Virus record (IMG/VR): IMGVR_UViG_3300042508_000665
Coordinates: 1-64,000 of that record
Strand: one strand, 5' to 3'
DNA length: 64,000 bases
DNA from: a virus
Below, piece by piece: positions 51,119 through 59,854 of this stretch. The notes under the pieces are model-generated. The model ran no database searches and had not been told where the DNA came from. It was given only the letters and a program-made list of their open reading frames with translations. The position numbers were made by a program, and so were the translations under genes. The stretch's first letter is position 1. Each line of letters starts with the position of its first letter.

Positions 51119-51625
51119 ATGAAGTATTTTCAATATCTTCCTACGTTTGAATACTCGTCACTTAGTGCTACTAACATATTAGTGAGGGCAAAAGTAAGAG
51201 AATATGTTTTGAATAATGCTGCCATTTATTACACACATCGAATTGAAGAGGGCGAACGCCCCGATACTTTAGCAAGCAAATATTATGGAAATTCAAGTTT
51301 TACTTGGCTTCTTTTTTACGCAAATAACATTTACGACCCTATATTTGACTGGCCGTTAAATAGCGAAAATTTAATCTCCTACATGATTAACAAGGTCGGA
51401 TCGTTACAAATTGCACAGCAAACACCACATCATTACCTTTTAGATGGGCTTTATATAATCGATAAAGCAACTTACGAAGATGTAAATGTTCCAGCTAATC
51501 GAAAAAGCATTATAACGGTATATGACCACGAATTAGCGGAAAATGAAAAAAAGCGCAACATAAAAATCATCGACGAAACTTACGCGACGCAAATTGTCAA
51601 TGAAATGAGAAGACTGTTTTTATAA
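51119..51625 (+). CDS. 53: Baseplate wedge protein gp53
   Basis: 168 residues (T4 gp53 is 196) from the ATG at 51119 with AAGGA upstream; the frame is open back to 50900. Pattern YFQYLPTFEY, IRVRAKVREYV-like, YYTHRIEEGERPDTLASKYYGNSSFTWLLFYANNIYDPIFDWPL, the LysM-like gp53 core. It joins wedges into the baseplate. Confidence 0.9.
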   Translation: MKYFQYLPTFEYSSLSATNILVRAKVREYVLNNAAIYYTHRIEEGERPDTLASKYYGNSSFTWLLFYANNIYDPIFDWPLNSENLISYMINKVGSLQIAQQTPHHYLLDGLYIIDKATYEDVNVPANRKSIITVYDHELAENEKKRNIKIIDETYATQIVNEMRRLFL

Positions 51626-51631
51626 TAGATT

Positions 51632-53023
51632 ATGTCTGATATTAAGTCTAATCCGCAATTAATTCGAGTAGAGCGGGATTACTATATCCATTATATTAAA
51701 ATTGTCGCTTACAATAATAAAGAATACGACATAGATTCGCAGATGGTTGAATTGTGCTATCACGAAAATATCGCATCCATATGCACATATTTGTCTATAA
51801 CAATGTACGATACGGTCGATTTTCCGACACTATTGCCAATGATAGGTGAAGAAAGAATAAAGATATCATTCACCAGACAGGATGAAAAAGCGGTTAAAGG
51901 GGAAGGCGCACTAAAGCCCCCTATTATCTTAGATATGCCGATTTATAAAATTACGGGGCGATCTCCAGAAAGCAGGAGTAGAAAAACTCAAGTTTATACC
52001 TTACATGCAGTTTCCGATGAAATGATACAGTCGTTAAAAACCAAAGTTCGACTAGGCATAAAAGGCAAAAGCTATTCGGAAATGGTAGAGCAAGTTTACG
52101 ATGAATATGTAAAAGTTACAAAGCCACTCGAAGTTGAAACAACACAGCACGTGCATGATTTCTGCATTGCGAACATGAGTCCTTTTCGCTTCATTACTCA
52201 TGTTTCTGGACGTTCAATAAGTCCAAGTTACGGTGGATGTTTATATTTTTTCTACGAAGATCGGGATAAATTTTACTATAAAAGTCTAGGTGCCCTGTTC
52301 AATTCTAAGGAGCAGCTTGATTTTAACTTTGCGGTTAAGGGCATTCTAAAAAAAGGTAATGACACAGAGCCAAAACAAAGAAACTTTGACCGTGATTTGT
52401 ATACAATCGAGCACTTCGAACACAAAGGGAGTTTTGACATTTTAAAAACTATTATGAGCGGAGCTTACTCCCAACGTGCTATATTTTTTGATCCAGTTAG
52501 GCAAATAATTAAAGTAAATGATTTTGATATTGATAGTGAGTGGGATTCTCTACCTCATACTAATCAAGTCAAGCCTTTTACACAAGCAAATAAAGCAAAA
52601 GCATCTCCCGATTGTCGCATGACTCTTCATTGGACTAATGCCGAACATGATATCGTAGAGCATATTTCTTCAAAACAACCTGGAATTAATCCATTTCGCA
52701 CAGAAGAGTTTTTTTTGAGAGTAACTTCTCAAGTAGACACTATGCTTCGTAATGCTATAGATGCGGTTCTTCCAGGCACTCCAGATTTAAAAGCAGGGAT
52801 GACTGTAAATTTCAAGCTTCCGGAAGGTTTGGGAAAGATTAGTGAGGAAGAGAAAGAACTTCCTGATGCTTACTTACAAGGTAAATATCTAATTGTGAGC
52901 GTGCTTCATAGAATTGTGAAAGGCGAATACACATGCAGCGTAACACTCACGAAAGATTCTTTCTTTTCCGACATAACGCATCGCGCTCCGACAGAAGAAT
53001 ATCCACTCTATAGGTATATGTAA
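51632..53023 (+). CDS. Baseplate hub protein (gp27-like)
   Basis: 463 residues. Located in the hub cluster between 53 and 26. Its beta-rich layout with ASICTYLSITMYDTVDFPTLLPMIGEERIKI, then RSRKTQVYTLHAVS, FRFITHVSGRS and LQGKYLIVSVLHRIVKGEYTCSVTLTKD is that of gp27/GpD-type hubs of contractile tails. Longer than T4 gp27 (391). It would form the trimeric base of the tube. Confidence 0.72.
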   Translation: MSDIKSNPQLIRVERDYYIHYIKIVAYNNKEYDIDSQMVELCYHENIASICTYLSITMYDTVDFPTLLPMIGEERIKISFTRQDEKAVKGEGALKPPIILDMPIYKITGRSPESRSRKTQVYTLHAVSDEMIQSLKTKVRLGIKGKSYSEMVEQVYDEYVKVTKPLEVETTQHVHDFCIANMSPFRFITHVSGRSISPSYGGCLYFFYEDRDKFYYKSLGALFNSKEQLDFNFAVKGILKKGNDTEPKQRNFDRDLYTIEHFEHKGSFDILKTIMSGAYSQRAIFFDPVRQIIKVNDFDIDSEWDSLPHTNQVKPFTQANKAKASPDCRMTLHWTNAEHDIVEHISSKQPGINPFRTEEFFLRVTSQVDTMLRNAIDAVLPGTPDLKAGMTVNFKLPEGLGKISEEEKELPDAYLQGKYLIVSVLHRIVKGEYTCSVTLTKDSFFSDITHRAPTEEYPLYRYM

Positions 53024-53679
53024 TGGATATAAGATATAGCCATAAGAAAAAGCAGGTTTCTCGGCACCCTGAAGAAATCTTTGAAATCGCTATTCAAGAA
53101 GCTAAAAATGACGATGTATTTAGAAAAAGAACACAAACTGCAATCAAATGGTATCTTGCTCTTATTAAACGATTATCACCGACTAGAATAGATCGAGCCG
53201 ATTTTACAAAACGGGGCAGACTGCGCTCGAATCTGCAACTTGGGCATATGTACTGTTACGTCTATGATGCGAAAACGAAGGATGAACTCCCCTACTGGGA
53301 TCGCTTTCCTCTTATTTTTCCCATCGAACTTACTGAAAATGGCTGGTATGGTCTAAATTTGCATTATATTCCAATTCAATTCAGAGCCAAAGTATTGTCC
53401 GTTTTATATCGTTTTTTAAATAATAAAAAATACGACGAAACCACAAGAATTACTCTAACTTACAGATATTTAAAAGATTTAGGTGCTTCGGACAAAGCTT
53501 TAATGCAAGTGGCCTTTAAGCAATATCTAACAAATAGAGTTAAAAGTCGCTTTATACATATTTCACCCGACGAGTGGCCTATTGCTTTGTATTTACCGAT
53601 GGAACAATGGCAGAAACAGAGCTTTTCGAAAGTGTACTCTGATATTGATTCGAAAATTAAACAATTGCGGAATAAATAA
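53023..53679 (+). CDS. Conserved baseplate-cluster protein of T4-like phages
   Basis: 218 residues, start overlapping the hub gene stop (TAATG). The core MYCYVYDAKTKDELPYWDRFPLIFPIE, GWYGLNLHYIPIQFRAKVLSVLYRF and HISPDEWPIALYLPMEQW is conserved in marine T4-like phages. A hub or DNA-end role has been suggested for neighbours in such clusters, but I cannot assign one here. Confidence 0.6.
   Translation: MDIRYSHKKKQVSRHPEEIFEIAIQEAKNDDVFRKRTQTAIKWYLALIKRLSPTRIDRADFTKRGRLRSNLQLGHMYCYVYDAKTKDELPYWDRFPLIFPIELTENGWYGLNLHYIPIQFRAKVLSVLYRFLNNKKYDETTRITLTYRYLKDLGASDKALMQVAFKQYLTNRVKSRFIHISPDEWPIALYLPMEQWQKQSFSKVYSDIDSKIKQLRNK
53671..53678 (+). promoter_or_regulatory. Late promoter (AATAAATA)
   Basis: It overlaps the stop codon of the preceding gene and ends 6 bases before the ATG at 53685, giving a predicted leaderless start. 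Confidence 0.5.
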
Positions 53680-53684
53680 ACAGC

Positions 53685-54338
53685 ATGAATATTGATAAGC
53701 TAAAAACTGCCATAGATGTTGGTAACGGCGTTACCATGGCATCGCATTTTAGGGTGCAATTTACATTCCCTGAAAGTCTTCGTGCGGTTTCATCGGAGAG
53801 CTTTTCTCCCAGAAACATGACTATATACTGTCAAAGCGCAACTCTACCTGGAACTCAAATAGCCACTTCGGAGACGCCCATTTACGGACAGAGCGTGAAA
53901 ATGCCGTATGGGTTGATTTATCAGGATTTAACTTTATCTTTCATTTGCACCAATACAATGTCTCAGAGGTACATATTTGAAGAGTGGAGGCGAATAATCG
54001 TAGACCCTACGACCAATTATGTAAATTACTACGATAAGTACGTTGGATACGCTTTCATACAGAAACTCGACCAGACTGGCAAAGTCGTTCATGGGATAGT
54101 TTGTGAGGAAATTTATCCAATAGCAATCTTTGAACAAGAACTTGCGGCGCAAAATAATGACTGGCTCAGATTAACAGTGCAGTTTTCGTATAGGAGATGG
54201 AGAGGGCGTTATGATCTTGTCGCTGCAAGTCAAGCTGGATTTGAGTTAACGGACGTGCAGCCGCCGGGAGATGAGCCAAATCCAGGAGATGTCTTTAGTA
54301 AGACTAGAGCGCCACGGGTACCTGAATTTAAACCATAA
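53685..54338 (+). CDS. Tail-tube-fold protein (gp19/gp54-like)
   Basis: 217 residues. Pattern FRVQFTFPESL, YCQSATLPGTQIATSETPIYGQSVKMPYGLIYQDLTLSFICTNTM, FEEWRRIIVDPTTNYVNYYDKYVG, then YRRWRGRYD: the tube fold with the typical G-Q/P-Y linker. A tube initiator (gp54 position) or baseplate tube subunit is likely. The Pro-rich tail is variable. Confidence 0.65.
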   Translation: MNIDKLKTAIDVGNGVTMASHFRVQFTFPESLRAVSSESFSPRNMTIYCQSATLPGTQIATSETPIYGQSVKMPYGLIYQDLTLSFICTNTMSQRYIFEEWRRIIVDPTTNYVNYYDKYVGYAFIQKLDQTGKVVHGIVCEEIYPIAIFEQELAAQNNDWLRLTVQFSYRRWRGRYDLVAASQAGFELTDVQPPGDEPNPGDVFSKTRAPRVPEFKP

Positions 54339-54350
54339 TGAGGTAATTAT

Positions 54351-55094
54351 ATGATGCCAACTCTACCGCAAATTGCACACCCAACTTACGAGATTACTAT
54401 CCCATCATCTAAGAAAAAGCATACTTTTCGCCCTATGCTAACTGGCGAGAGAAAAGTTCTTCTTATTGCTATGGAATCTCAAAATCCCCTAGAAATTAGT
54501 CGTGCTGTGCGTCAAATTTGTAATTCTTGCGTTAATAATTTAAACGCCGAATCACTTACAAGTTTTGATTTAGAATGGGTATTTCTGCAACTTATTATTA
54601 ATTCTATTCGCGATACTATTGACTTAGAAGTCAGAATACCAAATCGCCAAGATACGTGCGAAGAATGCGGAAAACCTAAGTTCGTAAAAGCAGATTTAAC
54701 CAAAGCACAGATTAAGGGAGATATAAAAGATAAAAAGGACTTGTTAATTGATGTTGGTAGTGGAGTAGGTGTTAAGCTGAAATACCCATCAGATAAAGAC
54801 ATTGAATTATTGGAAGAATTAAATCAGAGCAAAACTGAAATTGAAAAATTGATGAATCTTATCTCTGTTAGCATTGAGTCGGTCTTTGATCAAGACAAGA
54901 CATTTTCTTTTTCGGAGTACGACTACAGAGACAGGTTGGCATGGTTAGAGGCATTACCTCCAAATGTAACCGATAAAATTGAAGCCTTTCTTAATTCCAT
55001 TCCTCAGTTAGTTTTGGACGTAGCGATTGAGTGTCCGAAATGTAAATTTCAAGCTACATACCAATTGCAGGGGTTATCTGATTTTTTCGTTTAA
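54351..55094 (+). CDS. 26: Baseplate hub protein gp26-like (zero frame)
   Basis: 247 residues, SD GAGG. Pattern FRPMLTGERKVLLIAMESQNPLEISRAVRQICNSCV, FDLEWVFLQLIINSIRD, a CEECGK knuckle (about 102) paired with CPKCKF (about 229), and a tail ending in SDFFV. This is the T4 gp26 family (208 in T4), needed for hub assembly. A -1 frameshift signal at its end should make an extended product to 55270. Confidence 0.85.
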   Translation: MMPTLPQIAHPTYEITIPSSKKKHTFRPMLTGERKVLLIAMESQNPLEISRAVRQICNSCVNNLNAESLTSFDLEWVFLQLIINSIRDTIDLEVRIPNRQDTCEECGKPKFVKADLTKAQIKGDIKDKKDLLIDVGSGVGVKLKYPSDKDIELLEELNQSKTEIEKLMNLISVSIESVFDQDKTFSFSEYDYRDRLAWLEALPPNVTDKIEAFLNSIPQLVLDVAIECPKCKFQATYQLQGLSDFFV

Positions 55095-55117
55095 CGCTAG
55101 GTGATGAAGACCTAGCG
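55082..55117 (+). promoter_or_regulatory. Programmed -1 ribosomal frameshift signal
   Basis: Slippery heptamer T TTT TTC (55082-55088) in the zero frame of gene 26, a six-base spacer holding most of the zero-frame TAA (55092-55094), and a perfect 8-bp stem CGCTAGGT (55095-55102) / ACCTAGCG (55110-55117) with a 7-base loop. All three parts of a canonical -1 signal are present at the right distances. Confidence 0.8.
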
Positions 55118-55270
55118 GCATATTATAGGATGTGTTTCGATTTGATGCATTTTCATAAATGGAGTTTAAAAGATATTGAAAGCATGTACCCATTTGAACT
55201 TGAATTGTACAAGGTTTTATTAGTTAATCATTTACAAGAAGTTCAAAAAAGTAGGCAAATGAGCAGTTAA
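55082..55270 (+). CDS. -1 frame extension of gene 26
   Basis: Open in the -1 frame from just after a TGA at 55079 to the TAA at 55268-55270. It adds about 60 residues: LTLGDEDLAAYYRMCFDLMHFHKWSLKDIESMYPFELELYKVLLVNHLQ and a short tail. The sequence is protein-like and resembles chaperone-type segments of T4-like phages (YY...HHKWSLxDIExM.PFExELY). An independent start at the ATG at 55130 (46 residues) is possible but has only a weak SD. Confidence 0.75.
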   Translation, partial: FFRLTLGDEDLAAYYRMCFDLMHFHKWSLKDIESMYPFELELYKVLLVNHLQEVQKSRQMSS

Positions 55271-55272
55271 TA

Positions 55273-57822
55273 ATGAATCGCGAAAAGCAAAGGCAATTAA
55301 AATCACAGGAAGATCAAGCATATCTTCAGTTCGTTGACGAACTAAGGAACGCTGCACGTTTAGATTCACCCACAGTGGAGGTTTCTAGAATATATAAGGA
55401 AGTAATTGACATCCTCACTGAAGCATTCGACGAATATGATCCAGAGGAATTGCCCAAATATCAAGATAGACTTGATAATGTTGTAAAACTAGTAAAAGAA
55501 CAAGGAGCATTTTCAGATCCCCTCTTTTTAGACGATTTAGATAAAGCCACAGAAATCTTAAATGCCAAAGTAAAGAGAAGATGGAGTACATTTGACAAAA
55601 TTAAAACTTTAGCCTCCACGGCAATACGGGTCGTCGGAAGCTCCAGTGCTATAGTGCAAGAAATTTTGGATATAGGAAGTCAAGCCGAATCACTTGGAAG
55701 AAGAGCTGGTTCTATCTTTAGAGGGAGAGTTAGAGTAGACGACGAAGAAAGCAGAAGAGTTAGAGACTTAATAAAGGGCAATACCGGACAATACGGTAAT
55801 TATGAATCACCTCAAGGCTCTGCAAGTAATCGGCAGAATACTCTAACTCCACTTTCGAATTCAGCCATAGCAGTTAAAGATGATAAGTTAATTGGCACAA
55901 ATACTACACAAAATAAAGTCCTTAACAATTTACTTGATGTCAGTAAAGAAACTAATGTCAATATTAAAACTATTAAGAATCTTTTAATAAATCAGGAAAG
56001 ACAAAGAGATGATAAAAGCGACGATGCAACTCTTGACGCTTTGGAAAACAACCGAGAAAAAAATGCACTTGTTGCAATAAAGAATGATCGAAAATTACTC
56101 CAAAGTATTTTAGGTCCCGAAAGTACTGGTGGCTTAATACCATCAGAATCTGATAGAGGCGACAATCAGGGCGGAAGTACAATTTCTGATATGCTAGTGC
56201 AGGGATATGCCATAAAGAAAGGCGTAGAATGGATAGCGAAAGGAGGGAAAAAGACTCTCGGAGCAATTAAAGGAATAGCAAAAAAAGCATTACCGGCATT
56301 AAAAAAATCATCTTCTGTAATCGGGAGAGCACTCCCATGGCTTGGAAGAGGTGCTGCAACAGTCGCGGCATCCCCAGCAGTTGGTACGGCAGCTACAATA
56401 GGAGCTACGGCGCTGACGGCTTATGAAGTTGGCGGTTTAATCAATGATTATGTCGTTGATCCGGCAGTAAAAAAACTTAGTCCCAAAGTCACTAATATTG
56501 GCCAATCCATTTCGGCTACTGTGGGTGAAAAGACTAAAGGGATCGAATACTATAAGCAACTTTTTAAATCCGTCGATTTCGACGGGGATAGTCAGGAGAA
56601 AGCCGAAAAGTGGGCGCTTGAGTTTTTGGCGAAAATCGCTAAAGAAAAAGAAGAATTATTCCAGAAAGCGTATGAGAATGGCAGTCAATATGGGGATGGT
56701 TCCTATAAGATAAACAACAAGGATGCCAGCATCAGCGAAGCTTTACTAGATGTTAAGGCTGCAAAAGAGCAATATGAATATTATAAAAGATATCTTTTAG
56801 AGAAAGAGAAAAAAGGCGGATTGACTGCAACTGCCAGATTCAGAGGCTCCGATAACAAGATATATTCAAATCCATTATATAGAAATGAAGAACAGCCTCC
56901 TATCGTTTCAGGTCAAAGTCAAATAGAGCTAAAGAGTGATGCGTTAAAAACACAAATTGCTTCTCCCGCTCCTATTCCAGCACCAGCTCCAACTCCAGAT
57001 TTAACCAGTAAAGAGCGTAAAGAGGCATCTGTAAGGTCAGTAACACCACTATCTCCAACCTCAGCACCAAATCCAACGCCGACCGAAGCGGTCATGCGAG
57101 GTATTACGGCAGCAGAAACTGGAATTATTAGTGATGAGAGGCCAATAGATGACCCTAGTAGATTTATTAGAACCAAAGGAGGCGCAGAATCAAGCGCCTA
57201 CGGTCCTCAGCAGATAACCATGAGTCTCGCTAAGGGAGCATTGGAAAAAGGACTTCTTGATGGCGATGAAGAACTTAAAACATGGGTACAGGACAAGTTT
57301 ATACCACAGGGTAGAAAATTCTTACAATCAGATTATTCTCACCCCACCTATGGGGCTGGAGGACAGGGCGACTTAAATACTCCAGAAGATCGCAAGATGT
57401 ATCAAAAAATGTCGGAAAGGCTCATTGGTGAAGCCGTTTTAAACAATAAAGGAAATCTTGAATCTACACTAGGGGAGTGGAGATTTGGTCGTTCTAAACG
57501 CCATATGCTAGATCAATTAGATCCGGGATACGCTATTAAAGCAAAATCTCAGATATCAAAAGATCAAGTTTTGATGGCTAAATCTGATGTTGAAATTGGA
57601 CCTAAATCTCAGAATTATCTTGAAAATGCTGTTAGTTCATTATCCAGGGAAAATGAAGCAGCGAGAACACAGCCCATTATCATATCGCAAAATAGCGGAG
57701 GTTCGGGGAAACAGGAAGAGCCAATGCCTTCGGCTAGTATGAAAAGTGTCGGAGCGCCCGCAAATGGTGCATCTGAGAGTACACTTATGATTGCTATAAG
57801 ACAATCCATTTCACCCATATAA
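55273..57822 (+). CDS. Tail tape-measure-type protein with C-terminal lytic transglycosylase-like domain
   Basis: 849 residues. Directly after the gene 26 extension, the place of T4 gene 29. The N-terminus is charged and helical; a hydrophobic Ala/Gly-rich middle (about 345-395) follows; then a Pro-rich linker (about 560-600). The end (about 600-760) has AAETGI, then SSAYGPQQIT and the helical pattern of Slt-type transglycosylases; the Glu of AAETG is the candidate catalytic acid. Probably sets tail length and opens the cell wall during entry. Confidence 0.72.
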   Translation: MNREKQRQLKSQEDQAYLQFVDELRNAARLDSPTVEVSRIYKEVIDILTEAFDEYDPEELPKYQDRLDNVVKLVKEQGAFSDPLFLDDLDKATEILNAKVKRRWSTFDKIKTLASTAIRVVGSSSAIVQEILDIGSQAESLGRRAGSIFRGRVRVDDEESRRVRDLIKGNTGQYGNYESPQGSASNRQNTLTPLSNSAIAVKDDKLIGTNTTQNKVLNNLLDVSKETNVNIKTIKNLLINQERQRDDKSDDATLDALENNREKNALVAIKNDRKLLQSILGPESTGGLIPSESDRGDNQGGSTISDMLVQGYAIKKGVEWIAKGGKKTLGAIKGIAKKALPALKKSSSVIGRALPWLGRGAATVAASPAVGTAATIGATALTAYEVGGLINDYVVDPAVKKLSPKVTNIGQSISATVGEKTKGIEYYKQLFKSVDFDGDSQEKAEKWALEFLAKIAKEKEELFQKAYENGSQYGDGSYKINNKDASISEALLDVKAAKEQYEYYKRYLLEKEKKGGLTATARFRGSDNKIYSNPLYRNEEQPPIVSGQSQIELKSDALKTQIASPAPIPAPAPTPDLTSKERKEASVRSVTPLSPTSAPNPTPTEAVMRGITAAETGIISDERPIDDPSRFIRTKGGAESSAYGPQQITMSLAKGALEKGLLDGDEELKTWVQDKFIPQGRKFLQSDYSHPTYGAGGQGDLNTPEDRKMYQKMSERLIGEAVLNNKGNLESTLGEWRFGRSKRHMLDQLDPGYAIKAKSQISKDQVLMAKSDVEIGPKSQNYLENAVSSLSRENEAARTQPIIISQNSGGSGKQEEPMPSASMKSVGAPANGASESTLMIAIRQSISPI

Positions 57823-57823
57823 T

Positions 57824-57858
57824 AAAAAACCCCGTATTAGCATAATGCCAATACGGGG
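57824..57858 (-). terminator. Intrinsic terminator after gene 32
   Basis: Minus strand: CCCCGTATT (complement of 57850-57858), a hairpin loop containing GCAT/ATGC, AATACGGGG (complement of 57830-57838), then TTTTTT (57824-57829). It ends leftward transcription after gene 32; on plus it has no T-run. Confidence 0.9.
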
Positions 57859-57881
57859 AACGGGAGGAGTATGGTTTTTTC

Positions 57882-58814
57882 TTATTCGCTGAACATGCGA
57901 TCTACTGCATCGTCACTAGATAAAGATTCGACGCCTTGTAATAACTCATCGAATATTTTGTCCGGATCATCCGATTCATCAACTGCCGGTGGAGCACTTT
58001 TGGTTTTAGCGGGAGCAGATTTTTGATTTACCCTATCATCTGAAGATGATGGCGATTTCGAACTACGGCTATTATCCGAACCAACAACCTGTTCTAGTAG
58101 TACTGAAAGCTCTTCATAACTCTTAAATGTTTCTGGAGCAATCAGAGGCATTAAGGGATGAGCTGTTTTCCACATAGCCTCAATCTTTTCTAGATCACCA
58201 TTAAACAACTTGGATTGTCCCATAAACTGCGATTCGTCATAGTTATTTTGCCCACCCTGCTTAGTGACGACTATCTTGAAGTTTGCACCCTCAAGAGGGT
58301 CGAGAATATTAAGTGGGTCTCGTGGATCAATCGGGTCATCCGAACCATTCATCACAAGTGTTATCTTCTTCATGATTTTGTTACCAAATTCTAGAAGAAA
58401 CACTTTCCCATTGTTTTCTGGTTTATTACCATCTTGTAAAACAAGAATATTAGCTACAAATCTCGGAGTTCTGCCATACTTTAAGTACGTAGCTTTGTCA
58501 TTACTACCTAGCTTTTTAGCAAGTTCCTCAGCCGGATCTGGCTGATTAAGCGTTGTGCGACAACGTTCTATATACATTTTATTATTCTGCCCTCGAATAT
58601 AATGAGTGAAGAATTTAACAAAATCATTAGTCTCGCCATCTGGTGCTGGTAAAAATCTTACAATTGCCTTAGATTCTTCGCGACCATCTTTGCTCTTAGA
58701 AAAGGTGGGTGACCAAAATCGCGGATCGGCCACATAATTAGACTGAACCTTATTTACTATTTTTTTCACCGCATCTTTCTGCTGCATGCGATCCATCATA
58801 TCTTTAAAAGCCAT
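57882..58814 (-). CDS. 32: Single-stranded DNA-binding protein gp32
   Basis: 310 residues (T4 gp32 is 301) with SD AAGGAG. Basic N-terminal B domain (MQQKDAVKKIVNKVQSNYV), the OB-fold core (FWSPTF, IVRFLPAPD, FVKFFTHYIRG, YIERCRTTL), and an acidic Ser-rich C-terminal tail ending in DDAVDRMF. Only one Cys remains where T4 has three zinc ligands, so zinc is probably not bound. Protects single-stranded DNA and organises replication. Confidence 0.93.
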   Translation of the reverse strand: MAFKDMMDRMQQKDAVKKIVNKVQSNYVADPRFWSPTFSKSKDGREESKAIVRFLPAPDGETNDFVKFFTHYIRGQNNKMYIERCRTTLNQPDPAEELAKKLGSNDKATYLKYGRTPRFVANILVLQDGNKPENNGKVFLLEFGNKIMKKITLVMNGSDDPIDPRDPLNILDPLEGANFKIVVTKQGGQNNYDESQFMGQSKLFNGDLEKIEAMWKTAHPLMPLIAPETFKSYEELSVLLEQVVGSDNSRSSKSPSSSDDRVNQKSAPAKTKSAPPAVDESDDPDKIFDELLQGVESLSSDDAVDRMFSE

Positions 58815-58816
58815 AT

Positions 58817-59485
58817 CTACTCCTTAGTCAATTTCAAAATTGTTTGTTTTGTCATCTCTACATTTAATTTTGTTCCTAGAAAGCTCTCATACTTTTCCAT
58901 TTTGTGCTCAAAATCTGCCCAAAGGCGATCTTCTTGCAGAAAAGGCTGATAAACTTTTCTAAGATTTAATACTAGTGATAATAACAAGTAACTTTCAATG
59001 CTGAACATTCCCCCCCAAAGAAGTCTTAAAACTAAAGGGTGAGTATTTTCTGGCTTTTTAATTAAGTATTTTACAGCATCCTTACATTTGATTTGCTTCC
59101 GTCGTTCTATTTCTTGAATAGCACCCTTAAAATCTTCCTCAAATTGATAATCAATACGGGATATTCTCCCCTTCCAATCGTTCCATATACTTATGCAATT
59201 TTCGGCGATTAGCTCACCAATCCAAATGTGTCGATTGTAAACAAAATTAGCAAGGAATATTTGATTTATTTCTGTTTTTGAATATTTACTTTGAATAATT
59301 TGAAAGAATATCTTGTCCTTACGTTTTTGAAATGATTCTTCCGTCAAGTGTGGAATTTTACCCTGATACTTTTTCCAGTTGTAATCTCTGTTAAAGTGAG
59401 CTTTTAAACTCACATATTGACAGTATGCTTCAAACCCATTTGAAGTATCTTTTTCGTCTATCTGCGATAAGGCTTCCTCGACCAT
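58817..59485 (-). CDS. 59: Helicase loader gp59
   Basis: 222 residues from the ATG at 59485 (GGGA upstream); an in-frame ATG at 59515 lies inside the previous gene. Matches gp59 (217 in T4): GFEAYCQYVSLKAHFNRDYNWKKYQGKI, FQKRKDKIFFQIIQSKYS, and FLANFVYN. It loads gp41 on gp32-coated forks. Gene order 33-59-32 is as in T4, with two small genes inserted. Confidence 0.88.
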   Translation of the reverse strand: MVEEALSQIDEKDTSNGFEAYCQYVSLKAHFNRDYNWKKYQGKIPHLTEESFQKRKDKIFFQIIQSKYSKTEINQIFLANFVYNRHIWIGELIAENCISIWNDWKGRISRIDYQFEEDFKGAIQEIERRKQIKCKDAVKYLIKKPENTHPLVLRLLWGGMFSIESYLLLSLVLNLRKVYQPFLQEDRLWADFEHKMEKYESFLGTKLNVEMTKQTILKLTKE

Positions 59486-59489
59486 GTGG

Positions 59490-59843
59490 TTAATCCCACA
59501 AAATTCTTTCTCCATTCAGATGACGTCTCCAGCGGTCATAGTCCCATGGATAAAAAGCATCTTGTTCTTCATGCGGAACTCCGCTCATTAATGGACACGT
59601 CTGACCAGATAACCACTGACGAAATGGTTTTTGCTCATCTTTAGGGAGTTCTCGAATCCGAGGCCAATGAGTAATCTGATGTTCAGCAAGCCTACATTCT
59701 AACAAGTGATTTTCTTGCTCAAGAGCGCTGATGTAATCTTCAGCTATTTGAAATCTTTTCTCTTCGTCTACCTTATCTGCAACTTTTGCATGCCAGTAAT
59801 TATTTCTACATTCCACTATCTTTGACACTTCGAATCTCCTCAT
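59490..59843 (-). CDS. Hypothetical protein, 117 aa
   Basis: A coiled-coil-like N-terminal half (VDEEKRFQIAEDYISALEQENHLLECRL) is followed by a conserved-looking WPRIRELPKDEQKPFRQWLSGQTCP and FYPWDYDRWRRHL. Similar small proteins occur in phages. No function known. Confidence 0.55.
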   Translation of the reverse strand: MRRFEVSKIVECRNNYWHAKVADKVDEEKRFQIAEDYISALEQENHLLECRLAEHQITHWPRIRELPKDEQKPFRQWLSGQTCPLMSGVPHEEQDAFYPWDYDRWRRHLNGERILWD

Positions 59844-59854
59844 TACTAGTAAAT

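Noticed and set aside
55130-55270. Independent 46-residue gene after gene 26
   Set aside because: The frame stays open and protein-like upstream of this ATG back to the slippery site, and the SD is weak; the frameshift extension explains it better, though internal initiation is not excluded.
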